From Hofstenia miamia (taxonomy: Eukaryota > Xenacoelomorpha > Acoela > Hofsteniidae): a stretch of DNA of 39,819 nucleotides. The DNA lies in the NCBI GenBank assembly GCA_900660155.1, contig CABFPE010000051.1, forward strand, positions 288,742-328,560, written 5' to 3'. The position numbers were made by a program, and so were the translations under genes. Each line of letters opens with the position of its first letter. Within the stretch, counting starts at the first letter, position 1. The notes beneath the pieces are model-generated. The model did no database searches and was not told where the DNA came from. It saw only the letters and a program-made list of their open reading frames with translations. Shown in pieces: positions 20,413 through 32,400 of this stretch.

Positions 20413-23400
20413 TTATAGGAGCCGCTTTTTTGAGTTTACAAATTATAGAGGCGCTTTGTGGATATAATTATAGTATTTAACACAGGGATTTTTTGGAATT
20501 TTTTAAAAAAATTTTATGAATATTTACATAATTTACAGATAACATTATTATAGTATTTAACTTTGGACGTATTTACATCATTACTTGTTAAGCATTTTAG
20601 TAGAAATAACTAAAAACATTTTTAAATATATTACATTTATAAACGTTGGCTGTTGGCTCTCCTTTCTTTCCATGAAAAGGATTAATTAATTAAGTAACCA
20701 CAATTAAGTGTCAGAGTGGCATATGCTTTATTATTTGAGTTGACATGTTACTACTTACTAGTATATATTTACTAGTAAATTACTAGTAATGTTACTAATA
20801 ACTCATTTGAGGTTACCTCTTCGTGTTACGGGGGATTAGTAGTAACACCTCTTTTATGAGTTCATGAGTCAATATTACTATGTAGTGATATGCAATCAAA
20901 TAATATTATATTGGTTCTTCGCTTTTGCAGTCATACAATGAGTTGCTAACTGGGCACATACTTGGAAGGCAAATCTTCCAATAATTTTATTAGGTTACCG
21001 TGGTTACTAGTAGGTTATTGATGAGTTACTAGTAAGTTACTAGTAACCGGTTTCTAGGTTACCACAATTTGCCAACCCTATTCATTATGGTAAAATCTGA
21101 GGTTGAGAGGCGCTTTGTTGAGAAAATATATTTATACGAGGCGCTATGTAGCCTCCCCTATAGAAATCCATTTAATTGATATAATTTAAAAGTATGATTT
21201 TATGTGTGGGATAGGATTTTCAGGCAGTTCAGTTGAATACTTTACTAGTAAAAGCCGAGAGGCGCTATGCATATGCGAATTTTAGGCTCAGAGGAGCTTT
21301 GTTGAGCTCCTTCGAAAATTACATACGCAAAGCGCCTCTTATAAGTATATATGTATGTATGTATGTATATATATATATATATATGTATATATGGGGTGAA
21401 GTTGAAAGACGGTTTATTCATCTCTACATTATAAATAAAAACAAATCTACTGAAGGAATGTAATAGAAGAGGATAACAGTATGAAAACTGAATAGTTCAA
21501 TAGAACTTAGAAGATATCCCCTCCAAATTTTTAATTAATGAAATTTGAGAGAATTACCTTAACTAAAAATTGTTCAAGATGCACTGTCTATTTATTGTAT
21601 TGTTATTGTCAAGAGCATTGTAATAAGTAGGCAATTACTAATTCAAATTTAAATGAGTAAATTTATGCTCTGAGCGCGACTGGCCTCCATGGAGTAGGGT
21701 TTTGAAGGAACTCAAAAATAACGTTGTAATTGAGAAATTAATGGATGCTTTACTTTTGCAATATAAAAAGTCAGACGAAAAAGAAAGAGGAGACAGTTCT
21801 CTATCTTTTGGTTTTTTAGATTTTAAATATTTTCATTTGTTCGGGGGTTATAAGCGCTTAAAAATTTTTTGTTAAACTCATTACAGATTTCGAAATAAGG
21901 TTAAAACAAAACGGAAAATTGTCACTTTACCGCCATATGTCTTCAAAAAGCTTCTTGTACCCACATCCCATTTGGTCAAAAAGTTTTTGAATCCTTCTAA
22001 CTACGGCTTGTTCGTCTTCCACCCTCCAATTTGGAATGAATGTTGCCATGAATGCAAAATAATTTTTATAAATCTTGAAATACTGAAAAAATTGTAGAAT
22101 CCTTTTTTTAAGTTTGATATCATTGTCTATCAATCGATTAATTGATCAACATTTTTCATTAAGGGCCAAGTACTTGGTACAGTTAATCGCGGTCAAACTT
22201 AATTACATTAAAATTAACATGATGATATTTTGTTTTGACAATCACTTCTTAAAACGATATTTTGCAAATTGCAGCTGTTACTTTATTGAACGCTTATCTT
22301 ATATCTTGTTCACAAATTCCATTTATTTCGAACTGTTCTGGTATATGTTATGAAATTCACATTTTTTATTATGTTTCTCTAAATTCATTCATCTGACTCT
22401 TTTCAAATTACTTTTTGAAAACAATTCTAATTTTTTATTTGTATTTTACACTTTGAAAATTACATGCGTCATAAAGCGCCATCAACCAAAACACATTTCA
22501 TTCACTAAATACGCAGTCTGTAACCATGGATTGTCATTCATTATAATCAGTAAAATTATGTGTGAATAATTTCCTCAATTTCAAGTGTTTCTTGTTTGGG
22601 TTTGATCATTAAAACATAATCAGGTGGAAATTACACTGCAAGATAAAACACCAACCCATTAATACCGGTAAGGTTTAAGTCCACGAAAAATGTTTTCGAA
22701 TTGAAAAATGTTGTCTATGTATGCCCAAGAAATATAATTTATCATATCTTATGAAAAAAAAATTGTCGATGAAAGTTGCAATGGGCACTTATGTGTACAA
22801 AGTATAATAAAATGGTAATGAATTACAAGCATGCCTACCTAGTTTTTGCCCAATGTCATGACCACCCATTTTTGGTATTTATAAGTATTTTCTTTGCCTG
22901 CTGTTTTCTGTTTTTTTGCTATTGGAGAAGAGAAAACTTGCCACCATTATGTTTAGTCAAGACATCGCAAACTGATTCTAAACATGAATCATAATGTAAA
23001 TTTTCTCGGATATGTTGAAAATCGAATAATAAGCGTTTTCCAGTTGGTAACTGATTTAGAATCAGTGACTCATTAATTTCAACTTTATAATTAAAAATAG
23101 TATACAAAAACTGCCTTATGTGAACACCCATATAAAGGGCATCAACATCAGCCATGGCCTCTACTGTTAGAGCACTACGAGAATTACGCTTGTGTTTTTT
23201 AGAAGATCAATATAGTAAATCATTTCCCAAAATGTTATACCAAAAACATTTGGAGTGGCTAGTGAAGCGTCCGAATAAATACGAACTAGGCAATGAGAAG
23301 GATAGCATAGAATTAGTATACCGTACAGAGTCATGTTGAAACTTCAAATAGCGAACTAGCTTATTTCAAGATGGATGAGATATTGAAGCTGATTTACTGA

Positions 23401-26400
23401 CGCTAAATAATTTTATTACATTAAAATTATATCTGGTTCTGGTCTTCTATTTGTACTAAGACTACGGTTAGACTATGTGATTGGTCATGTGTGGTCTAAC
23501 ACACTTTCGTAGAATCGCACTTCATGCAATTTTTGAACAAGTCGTGGAATATAAGGATGCATTTTCTTTTTATGCAGGAGGTTTAGTACACTTTGTCTAC
23601 TTATTTGAAGTTCAGTAGCAAGACGACGAGATGATTTTTGAGGACTACGATTAAGGATTTCATATAAAAAATCCTCCGTTTTCATTGCATGTTATTATGT
23701 TTGGTCTACCACTTCTTGGAGCATCATTTACGGATCCTGTTTTCTCAAATTTCTCCACCAGTTGTATAACGTTCCTCCCTTGGACTCTGTGTATGTTGAA
23801 TTCATCACTAAGACGTCGGCTAGCTTCAGAAGAATTACCCTGACATTGATAATAAAATTTAACATCACTAATTCTTTGTTGTCTGTCGAGTCTAATAGCC
23901 ATGATGGATATATAATAATTCATAGATTAAATATTTACATAGAAGTCGTTTAAAAAATTATATTTGGACGGAATTTTTTTGTCACCCTGTATTTGAGCGC
24001 AATTGCACCGTAATAATAATTTTATTATTATTATATAAATCTGTCAAATGTAGATAAAAACAATATAGGTTATTTACAAATATACTTGAAAAGTCTAGCA
24101 AAACTAGTTACACAACAAAGATTAGTAGAGTAATATATTAACACATAACAATCCCTTTTTTGTTTTTTCTAAACATCATTTTGTCTGCTCGCCATTACTG
24201 GGAATTCCGCGTCATTGCAACTGGAATGAAACACTTTCTCACATTTCAAATGCAGAGGCAGCTTGCAAACTTCACACTTTTCTTGCAATATTGCGTAGGA
24301 AGATCTAAAATGAAAGTGCCATTGTTCCCATTTTTTTCACACTAGCTGTTATTGTTGAAGAAGTAGTTCTTTTCCTCAGAGAAGTGAGAAAAACAATGAA
24401 AGATAATAGCTTTACGAAAATCTAATTGTTATTTTCATATGAAAGCTTGAATCTAAAATATTAAAGTTAAATTGCATTTATCTTTAAAAAAAATATTGTT
24501 TTTCACTCAACTTACTTGGGATGAAGAAGTCAAGCACTCCTTGTAGTTACATTAAGCATGTAAGTGAAGCTTGATCGCCACCACTTTTTGGTTTGAATAA
24601 ACTGATCATTCAGATGCACCCCTGTCATTGAATCGTTTCATTGACTAGCTTCTTTCTTCATATTCGTGGAATACATTCATGAATACAATTGCCACTAAAT
24701 TATCATTTCACCGTACCACAACAAAGTTCTTGTAACCCTGGAAGTCGAATTTCACCTACCATTGTTGCGACGGTTTTCACGAACAGTTAATGTGGAGTGA
24801 AATCCATAGTTCGCGGGAAATAAATAAGAGGCGTAGGTGCGAAAATATTGCCAATATGTAGATGATGACCAACATCATGTGCTCCGCCCCTCATCAATTT
24901 ATACGCGATCCTTTCTCCCATCCCACCATCATGACCATCCAAATTCTTCATACCTGGGTAAAATTTTAGCTCTTTGAATCCAATTTTGACAGGGTGCATT
25001 TTTAGAAATAGGTAAGTAAATAGCTTGAGAATATTCTAAATACAAGGTCAGTGTCGTGTGATATGGGACGTCATCTGAGTATATAAATTTTCAGCACATC
25101 AGCTGTAGCTATTTACTTTTGCAATAATCTGTTCAAACACTTTGTTGCGAAAATATTTTCGAAAACTCATACTTCAATTGCATTCTTAGCTGATGGTTTT
25201 TTCAGCCTTGCTTTTTCTTCTTCTTGGAATTTCTCTTGTGTTTCGTCATTTTCTTCATGTAACATTGAAGATCTGATAATAGGATAATGTAATTCAACAT
25301 TTGAACGCAATATGCGGAGAGGTATTCTACAATATAATCATGATTATTGCCAATATCCTCATCAGATAGTACAGGACTAATTTCTAAAGGGACAACAGTG
25401 ATATTTTAAAGTCTTTCTTTACACCTTCCATTATATCGAACACATTGTTTAGTATCGCCTGTTCTTCAACATCCACTGCTGACAATTTAGATTTACAATA
25501 GAAAGTAACTATTTGGAAAAAATTCTACTTTCGGCCTACTGTCGATTTTTAATGATGTGAAGTTTTCCAGATTTGTGTAAGCGCATACTAATTACTGAAA
25601 ATAATTCAATTTTTGTGTTAGTATTAAAGTAGTCTGTATCGAGATTACTCCGTTCACTCGCCTAAACACCTTTTGAAGTAGCGATATCATTGCGAGGAGC
25701 AAGTAATTTACTGAATATGTAGAGTTTAATGGCAATAACCGGATCTACAGCGTGTATTGTTGTAGTAGTAAAGCACTACATTAACAGAAAAAGCACAAAA
25801 CTATGGCTGTGATTAGTATTTTAAAGTGATTCAAATCCGGGTAAAGTTTTAATCCGTTTTTTTTTGAAGAAATGAAATCAAAGGTTTGTTTGGAGTCACT
25901 GTTGATTTGTTGAGCCTTATGCACTAGCTTAATATTGGAGCATAGAATGATTCATTCTATAGCAAAACCTTCATTATCAGAATATCGTTGAGAAATCGTT
26001 CTCATGAATTTTAACAAAATGAATTCCTTCAATAGTAAACAATTTTTTGTCGCAGAAGACGAAATGTGTTGGTGATTATTGCCTGAAGTTTGTGTCAGAA
26101 GATCTTTGTATCTCTGCATTCTTCATTTTTATAGTATTGTGGCAATTTTGTATACTTTCGAATTGTGTAACTATTGATGTTCAGCTTCCTATCAACGATG
26201 GTTCGAAATGATCACCCAGAAATTTCACAAATTTAGCCATCATTTCAGTTTCCTTTGAATTTGTTTTCCATATTTTCCCTCGTAACAGCAGTAGGATTCT
26301 CCAGTACTTTTAAAAAATTTTATCAATACTGGTGAAATTGCAAATGATTGGGCAATATACTTTGGCAACATATTGCCCCATTAATAACATCCATTTTTAC

Positions 26401-29400
26401 CAAGAAGATTTCTGCAAAAAATATTATATAACGTTTATACTAAACATAGACATTAAGAAAAAAGTTATCAATACGTTTTCTAGCACTATCTTCAAATATA
26501 GAAATTCACTAATTACATACCCAGCTTTTCCCTGGTGCATGAAATTTTTAATGAATGGTTCTGCAAAAGCCACATCAACTTCATAATTTTTAAAATGAAA
26601 AGACAAAATGCAGCTTTATTACCTACCGGTATATAGTAAACGCAAAAACTGACTAATGCATTACAATATCTCAAACACAATAAGTTCTGTAGTTAACATG
26701 TTAATTCTTGGTATTACCACCCTTCGCAGCTATCAAGGTATCAACGCTTTGAGCCATAAAGTCGACCAAGTTTTAGCACATAACCTGAACTTCTTCGCCT
26801 CTGTACCTTACATCGATTAATGTTGAGAAAATTTCTTGTTGTCTTATAAGACCCTTATACTTCAGACGTCTTTTGACTATGCTCCATAAATTTTCTATGG
26901 AATTCATATCAGGCTAGGACATCAATGCGACTTTGCGCTAGGGTTGTGCGGTGACTCGCATGACGGAGTACAAGATATCCCTTGTGCATTCCAGTCTTTT
27001 ATTTGTTGCACAATGCGATGATCAACAATATAAGATATATAATTTTCACTATTGAGATTTCTTTTAACTATGTACAGCCTGCCAGTTTCAAGACCTGTGA
27101 CGGATGTTTTAGTGTTAAGTCGAAATGTTGTGAGGTAATTGGATTACCGTCAACTAATCTAACAAAAGGTAGGCAGTCGCTTCAAACTCTGATCATACTT
27201 TAATCGGTCAGTAACATTTTATGCCAATGTTCTCTTGTCCAGCTTTAATGATTGCTAACCCACTGATACCGTTTCTGCTCTTACACTTCCGTAAGTAGTG
27301 GTTTTTTAAGGTTTCATCACCTTGCATCTCTTCTTTGACAACGTTCTCTGCACCAATGTGCGCAAACTCAAGTGGTCACCTGATGCTCCAATCTGGCTCT
27401 TAATACTTCTAGCACTTGATTTCGGTGGCTGAATACAGACATTTCTCATGTGGAGGATATCACGATCAGACACCTTTTTGTTAGAGCTGCCACAGGTTAA
27501 TATGTTCCTCCTAGTTGCATTGCGCAATAACTTTGTACACATGAGATTGCGAGACTCCAAGATCAGCGGCAATTTCTCTTGTTGACTTTCTTGTATTCTT
27601 GTCAGAGGCAAAATTTCTACACGTTTTCACATTTATTCCTGTTGTTAGGTTTTGGCCAAACAAAACAAATTGAAAAAATCAATAGGTGTAGTATGTTAGT
27701 ACTGCTAAATTCAGCTACGAGAAGGACGGATTTGATGCATTAGCAATGAATTTTTGAATTACAACGTAATATTGATTTTTTGCTAGGTGAGTCCAACTTG
27801 CTGGCGCGTACTGTATGACGTCTCTCTAAAAGGATAACGCTTCTAATATGCAAAAGTATTCTACTTCAACGAAAAGCGATTGTAAATCATTAATGGTTTT
27901 TACATACCTGCTGTTCATAGTTTTATATAGACTTTTTGCTAATATCATTAAGCATTTACATGTAAATATCATTGGTATGTTCGCAAGGCTCAAAATCAAC
28001 ATTGTGTTAACCCTTTATCATGCAAAAGCCATTATAGTGGCTTTGAGGCCTGTCATGCACAATAATTTTAGTTTAAGCTTTCACTGTCAAATTTTATTTA
28101 CCAATAATATTAGATAATAGAACATTACAGACTGTTTTAAAACTATGTTAATCATTGTAAGTAAAAGTTAGCTCAGTTTTAGTTCAGTTTCTTTTATTCA
28201 TTGGTACCCTTTGTGTGGTGAAGTTGAAAACAAGGCACAACGCACAGGGGCACGGGATCTGAAGAATTACAAGTCTTGCAGCAGAATGATGTGCGACGTC
28301 TTTCCTTTGTAAGAGCACAATACCGGCATTGAAGGGGTTTTGACAATTTGTCAGGATAATGATTTTCACTTAGTAACAGCGAAGGTGAGGGTTACAGAGG
28401 AGGATCTCCCCTCTTGTGATGTTTTCGTGATATTTTACGAAAACAGCAATTCTTAACCAGCTCCAGTCGAAATTGTTTTTGCTTGAGTTTAGGTTGGTGA
28501 GGAGTTTCAGACTGAATTATGTGTGTATTCACAATGCAGACATCCAAGATGAAATAAAAAAGTCTGTGCCACCACTTTTTAGCCTTTCTGCTACATGAGT
28601 AAACTTTACGCTTAGCGTCACTTAGATCGACACCACCCATTCCAATGTTGTATCTTTTTACAGCCTGAGGACAATCAACCAAAACCCTTGTCCCGTCCTT
28701 ATTCTTCCGAGAAACTTGAGTTACTTCGTTAGGGTCAGATATTGTGTCAATAAAATGCACTAACTTTTTGTCTTGCCAAGAAATACAATTCACTGTATCA
28801 TTTTCAACAAGTTCCGACTTTGAGGCACCCCTATCCAGCTTCAGGTTTTTGAGGGTATTTGGAAACTTTTTTCGGTTGGATCTTGCTGTGCCACAACTAT
28901 ACGTATTGCATTCCAGAAGACGAGAAGCGAGATCAACTGTGGAAAAATAATTATCAAAGTATACAAAATGCACTAAATTTTTATATGGTTCTACTAAATT
29001 TAGTACAACAAACGGACCTAAACCTCCATGAGAGCGAGTGTCAACAGAACCAGCTCCAGTGTAGACCTCAAAGTTGCACATATACCCATTGGTAGCATCG
29101 CACAAACACCATACCTTGTATCCACGCTTTGTGGGTTTCATGGGCACATATTGCTTGAGAGAACTCCGTCCTTTGTATCCAACCATTGCTTCATCGACAC
29201 TCAATTGACGGGATGGATGATATTCCCGCATAAAGTTTTCTCGTGCCATTGTTAGTAATGGCCGTATTTTATGCAATTTGTCGTGTCCTGGATCACCTCG
29301 AGGCTTCATTGTAGTATTATCGTTCAAGTGAAGACAGCGCAAGAGAAGCTTGAATCGATTTATCGGCATTCCATCTACAATACCAGGAACTTTCAAGAGT

Positions 29401-32400
29401 GGATCAGACGACCAGTAATCCTCTGTTTGTGGAAGAGAGTGAAAACCCATTGCAATTATAATACCCAAAAACGACTTCATTTCACTCTTGTTTGTATCAA
29501 CCCAAGGATATCTAGCACTTGGTGGATTTTGAGCTGCATACAGATTTGTTTGTTCCACTATAAGTTGAAACACTTGGTCATCAAATATTAGTTGGAAAAA
29601 ATCCAGTGGTGTGGCATGTGAATCAAGATTGGAAGAAGGTCCGGTTTTTGACGTAAACGGTGGAGGTTGGAATGCAACAGCTGTTGGAACAGTGGAAATC
29701 GTACGAGGGCCGACTGACATGCTAGAAGAGCTCGAAGTAACTGGTGTAGATTGTAATACATCTGTTGGAACAGCGGAAGTCGTTCGAGAGGGGGAACCAG
29801 TTGGAGAGACTGACATGCAGGGAGAGTTCAAAGATGAAGGTAAATTCGGAGGCGAATCATCATCACTTACTGTTTCAGACTCAAAAGGAAGAGTACTTAT
29901 AGTATTGCTGCTTGCCTGTGCTCGGTCAAGAGAGTTGGCTAGGGTGTTTGAGAAGTCCTCGTCATCACTCAGCTCCCCTTCATCTGAAGTTGCCCAATCA
30001 CCATCACTTTCAATCATTGATAGAACCTGATTGGGTGTTAGCTTGGCCATTGGCAATGTCTAGAAATAATGGTGAAAGGTTATATAAGTAAGTAAGTCAA
30101 TAACTAACTATGGCAATAACAAAAAAAGCATCTCTATGTAGTATATTCCTACTTACCAGCAATGTTCACCTTGCTAACTCTGAGCGCTATATTTCTGTAA
30201 CTGCTGGGGGTAAAGACTTGGAAATTGGCTCAAACTGTAGACAAAGAATAGCTCTTTCTGCTGATGTTGCAATTTTTTAGTCACATGCTTTTCCCAATGT
30301 TCTACTGAGCATGCTCAGTAGGAGCCAATATATTGGCTTTTGCATGATAAAGGGGGTAGTAATTTCGCACATGCTGCATGATAAAGGGTTAATATATCTG
30401 GATTGAGTGACTTGATTCGGTAATAAAAATTTATACGATACAATCAATCTATGCAATGAAAATCAGTTGCCGGTGATGAAAATTTCGCATCAAATTAAAT
30501 CAAATTGTGAGAGAGTTGTTCATTGATATCAATCAACAGAAAGTTCATGTTGACATCTACTGAATTATATTAATGTGTTAGTATTAAGTGCTTAGCAATT
30601 ATAAGTAAGTATTAACCATTCTAGTGAATTTAATTAAGCTAGATCCATAGGAAATTAATAATTGTCCAATGCAGTAGCCAAAGCTTGGTATTTAGGCTTA
30701 AGCATACAAGTACGAATTTCATTTGCTATACTTTAACTATAATTTTTACTATATATAAATGTTTTCATCACAAATTTTAAAAAGTCGTGTTAATGTTGTA
30801 CAAAGCTCCCAAAAATCTTATATATATATATATATATTTGACATTTATTATCCAACTACTTAAAGGAAGACATGACACTTTATTTTGTAAGGTATACCCC
30901 TGATTTTTGAACAACATAGAATGCCTAAAAATCTCTTATTTCACTTTGAACTGCAAGAAATCCCGTACCATTTTACTTCCTTCTTTAAATTAAAGTATCG
31001 AAATTGAGATAATTTTTATTTAGAAGAGATGTACAAAAAGAATCAGATAAGTGAATACTCTAAACATTTATAAATGAGGTAGTAATTTTGATAGTCGCTG
31101 TGGATCACTGTAAAGATACTTGACATTTGAAAATTTCTAAGAAGACAGATAGTTTTTCCTTTTATGCAATGTCTAGTATATTCAAAAAATAGTTTCTGCT
31201 TGGCGTCAATCAAGTTTCATAATTGTAATTAGCAGTGTTTTATTCTTAAACCGCGTTCAAATTAATTCCAACTGAAGCATTGACTCTTTTACGTTCGTGA
31301 AAATTTCTCAATGTTTCTGAATATGATTTTCACTCTTAAATGTCAAGGGATTCAATGCTTGATCATACAACAAATATAGCTTCAGTTTCTTTTTATTACT
31401 GACCATCATTGCCAAGTATCCCTCAAAGTCATCCTCACTTTGTCTGTTGTCGACAACCTTTCAATTTTTCGAGAAGGAGCTTTCTACTGCCTGTGACTGC
31501 TATATTTTCAAACGCTTTAAGTTGCTTTTTGCTAAGTATTTCGACTGAGCAGATAATAGTAAGCGGTTTTTGGAATCAACCCAAGTTCCAGCTAACGTAA
31601 TTTCATGACTTCTTTAAGGAAAAGTTCTTCTTCTTGACCATTTTTTTACTGGAACCAATTGAGCTGCCACATACGGATCACCCTCAATGCGAAGAGCCGG
31701 TTCTATGCCTAAGGAGATCACGTCGTCGTCTTACTGACCATGCCTCGGAACAAAGAACACTAATGTAATATTTTCTAATGTTACTTATGCTGGACAATAA
31801 TGTATTATCATTTAAGCTAAAATCAAATTTTGTTTTTGTCTACTATTATTATCACCAAACATAGTACATATGCCATTTTTACTACAATTAGATGATGCAA
31901 TTTCTTCCAGATTGAACTTCAGACAAGAGATCGCAGCAATCGTTATAATTGAATAGTTGTGTGAAAGCTTCTCTCAGTAGAACACTTTCAAATGAAGCAA
32001 GTGCACTTCTTCACTTTGAAGTGTAAATAAATAGCAAGATTTGGCAATACGTACTTGCTTCACATCCACATTGGATAACTATGCCACTTCACTTTGAATT
32101 AAGTACCTTAACGCTATAATTTGTATGTATTAACTAACGCAGTTAACTAGTGCAGTAAATCGGTTTAGATTAACAAAATTAAGCAATGTTTAACATCATC
32201 AAACGATGGAAATATTTCATCAATTATTTTTATGGTATTTTTTTGTGTCGTCATTAATTAATATTGGATATACTTTAGTGATTATATCATGCAATCAATG
32301 ACTTCATTTTCATTACGATTCTACATCTATATTTTTATAGAAATTGTAAAATTGAATTTTGACTGCTAGTTTCTTATTCGCATCTTTTATAACAATTTCA

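Larger units (their letters stand above)
28011..30388 (-). mobile_element. Near-intact piggyBac element with TTAA target duplication
   Basis: Bounded by TTAA at 28007-28010 and 30389-30392. The outermost 14 bp are a perfect inverted repeat: CCCTTTATCATGCA at 28011-28024, TGCATGATAAAGGG at 30375-30388. A second inverted copy of the left end, perfect over 21 bp, lies inside the right end at 30334-30354. A perfect 20-bp palindrome is at 30302-30321. The length of 2378 bp is typical for autonomous piggyBac elements. Intact ends and a long ORF mark it as the youngest insertion in the window along with the hAT element. Confidence 0.92.

Noticed and set aside
20412..21392. CRISPR-like array, because of the repeated 11-bp boxes
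   Set aside because: Spacing is irregular, units are too short, the locus is in an animal intron, and inverted ends point to a mobile element.
23154..23339. + strand open frame of 61 codons
   Set aside because: Antisense to the copia-type RNase H fragment, which has family motifs.
28744..30030. Several + strand open frames across the piggyBac element, including one of 139 codons
   Set aside because: They are antisense shadows of the piggyBac transposase, whose motifs are unmistakable on the minus strand.
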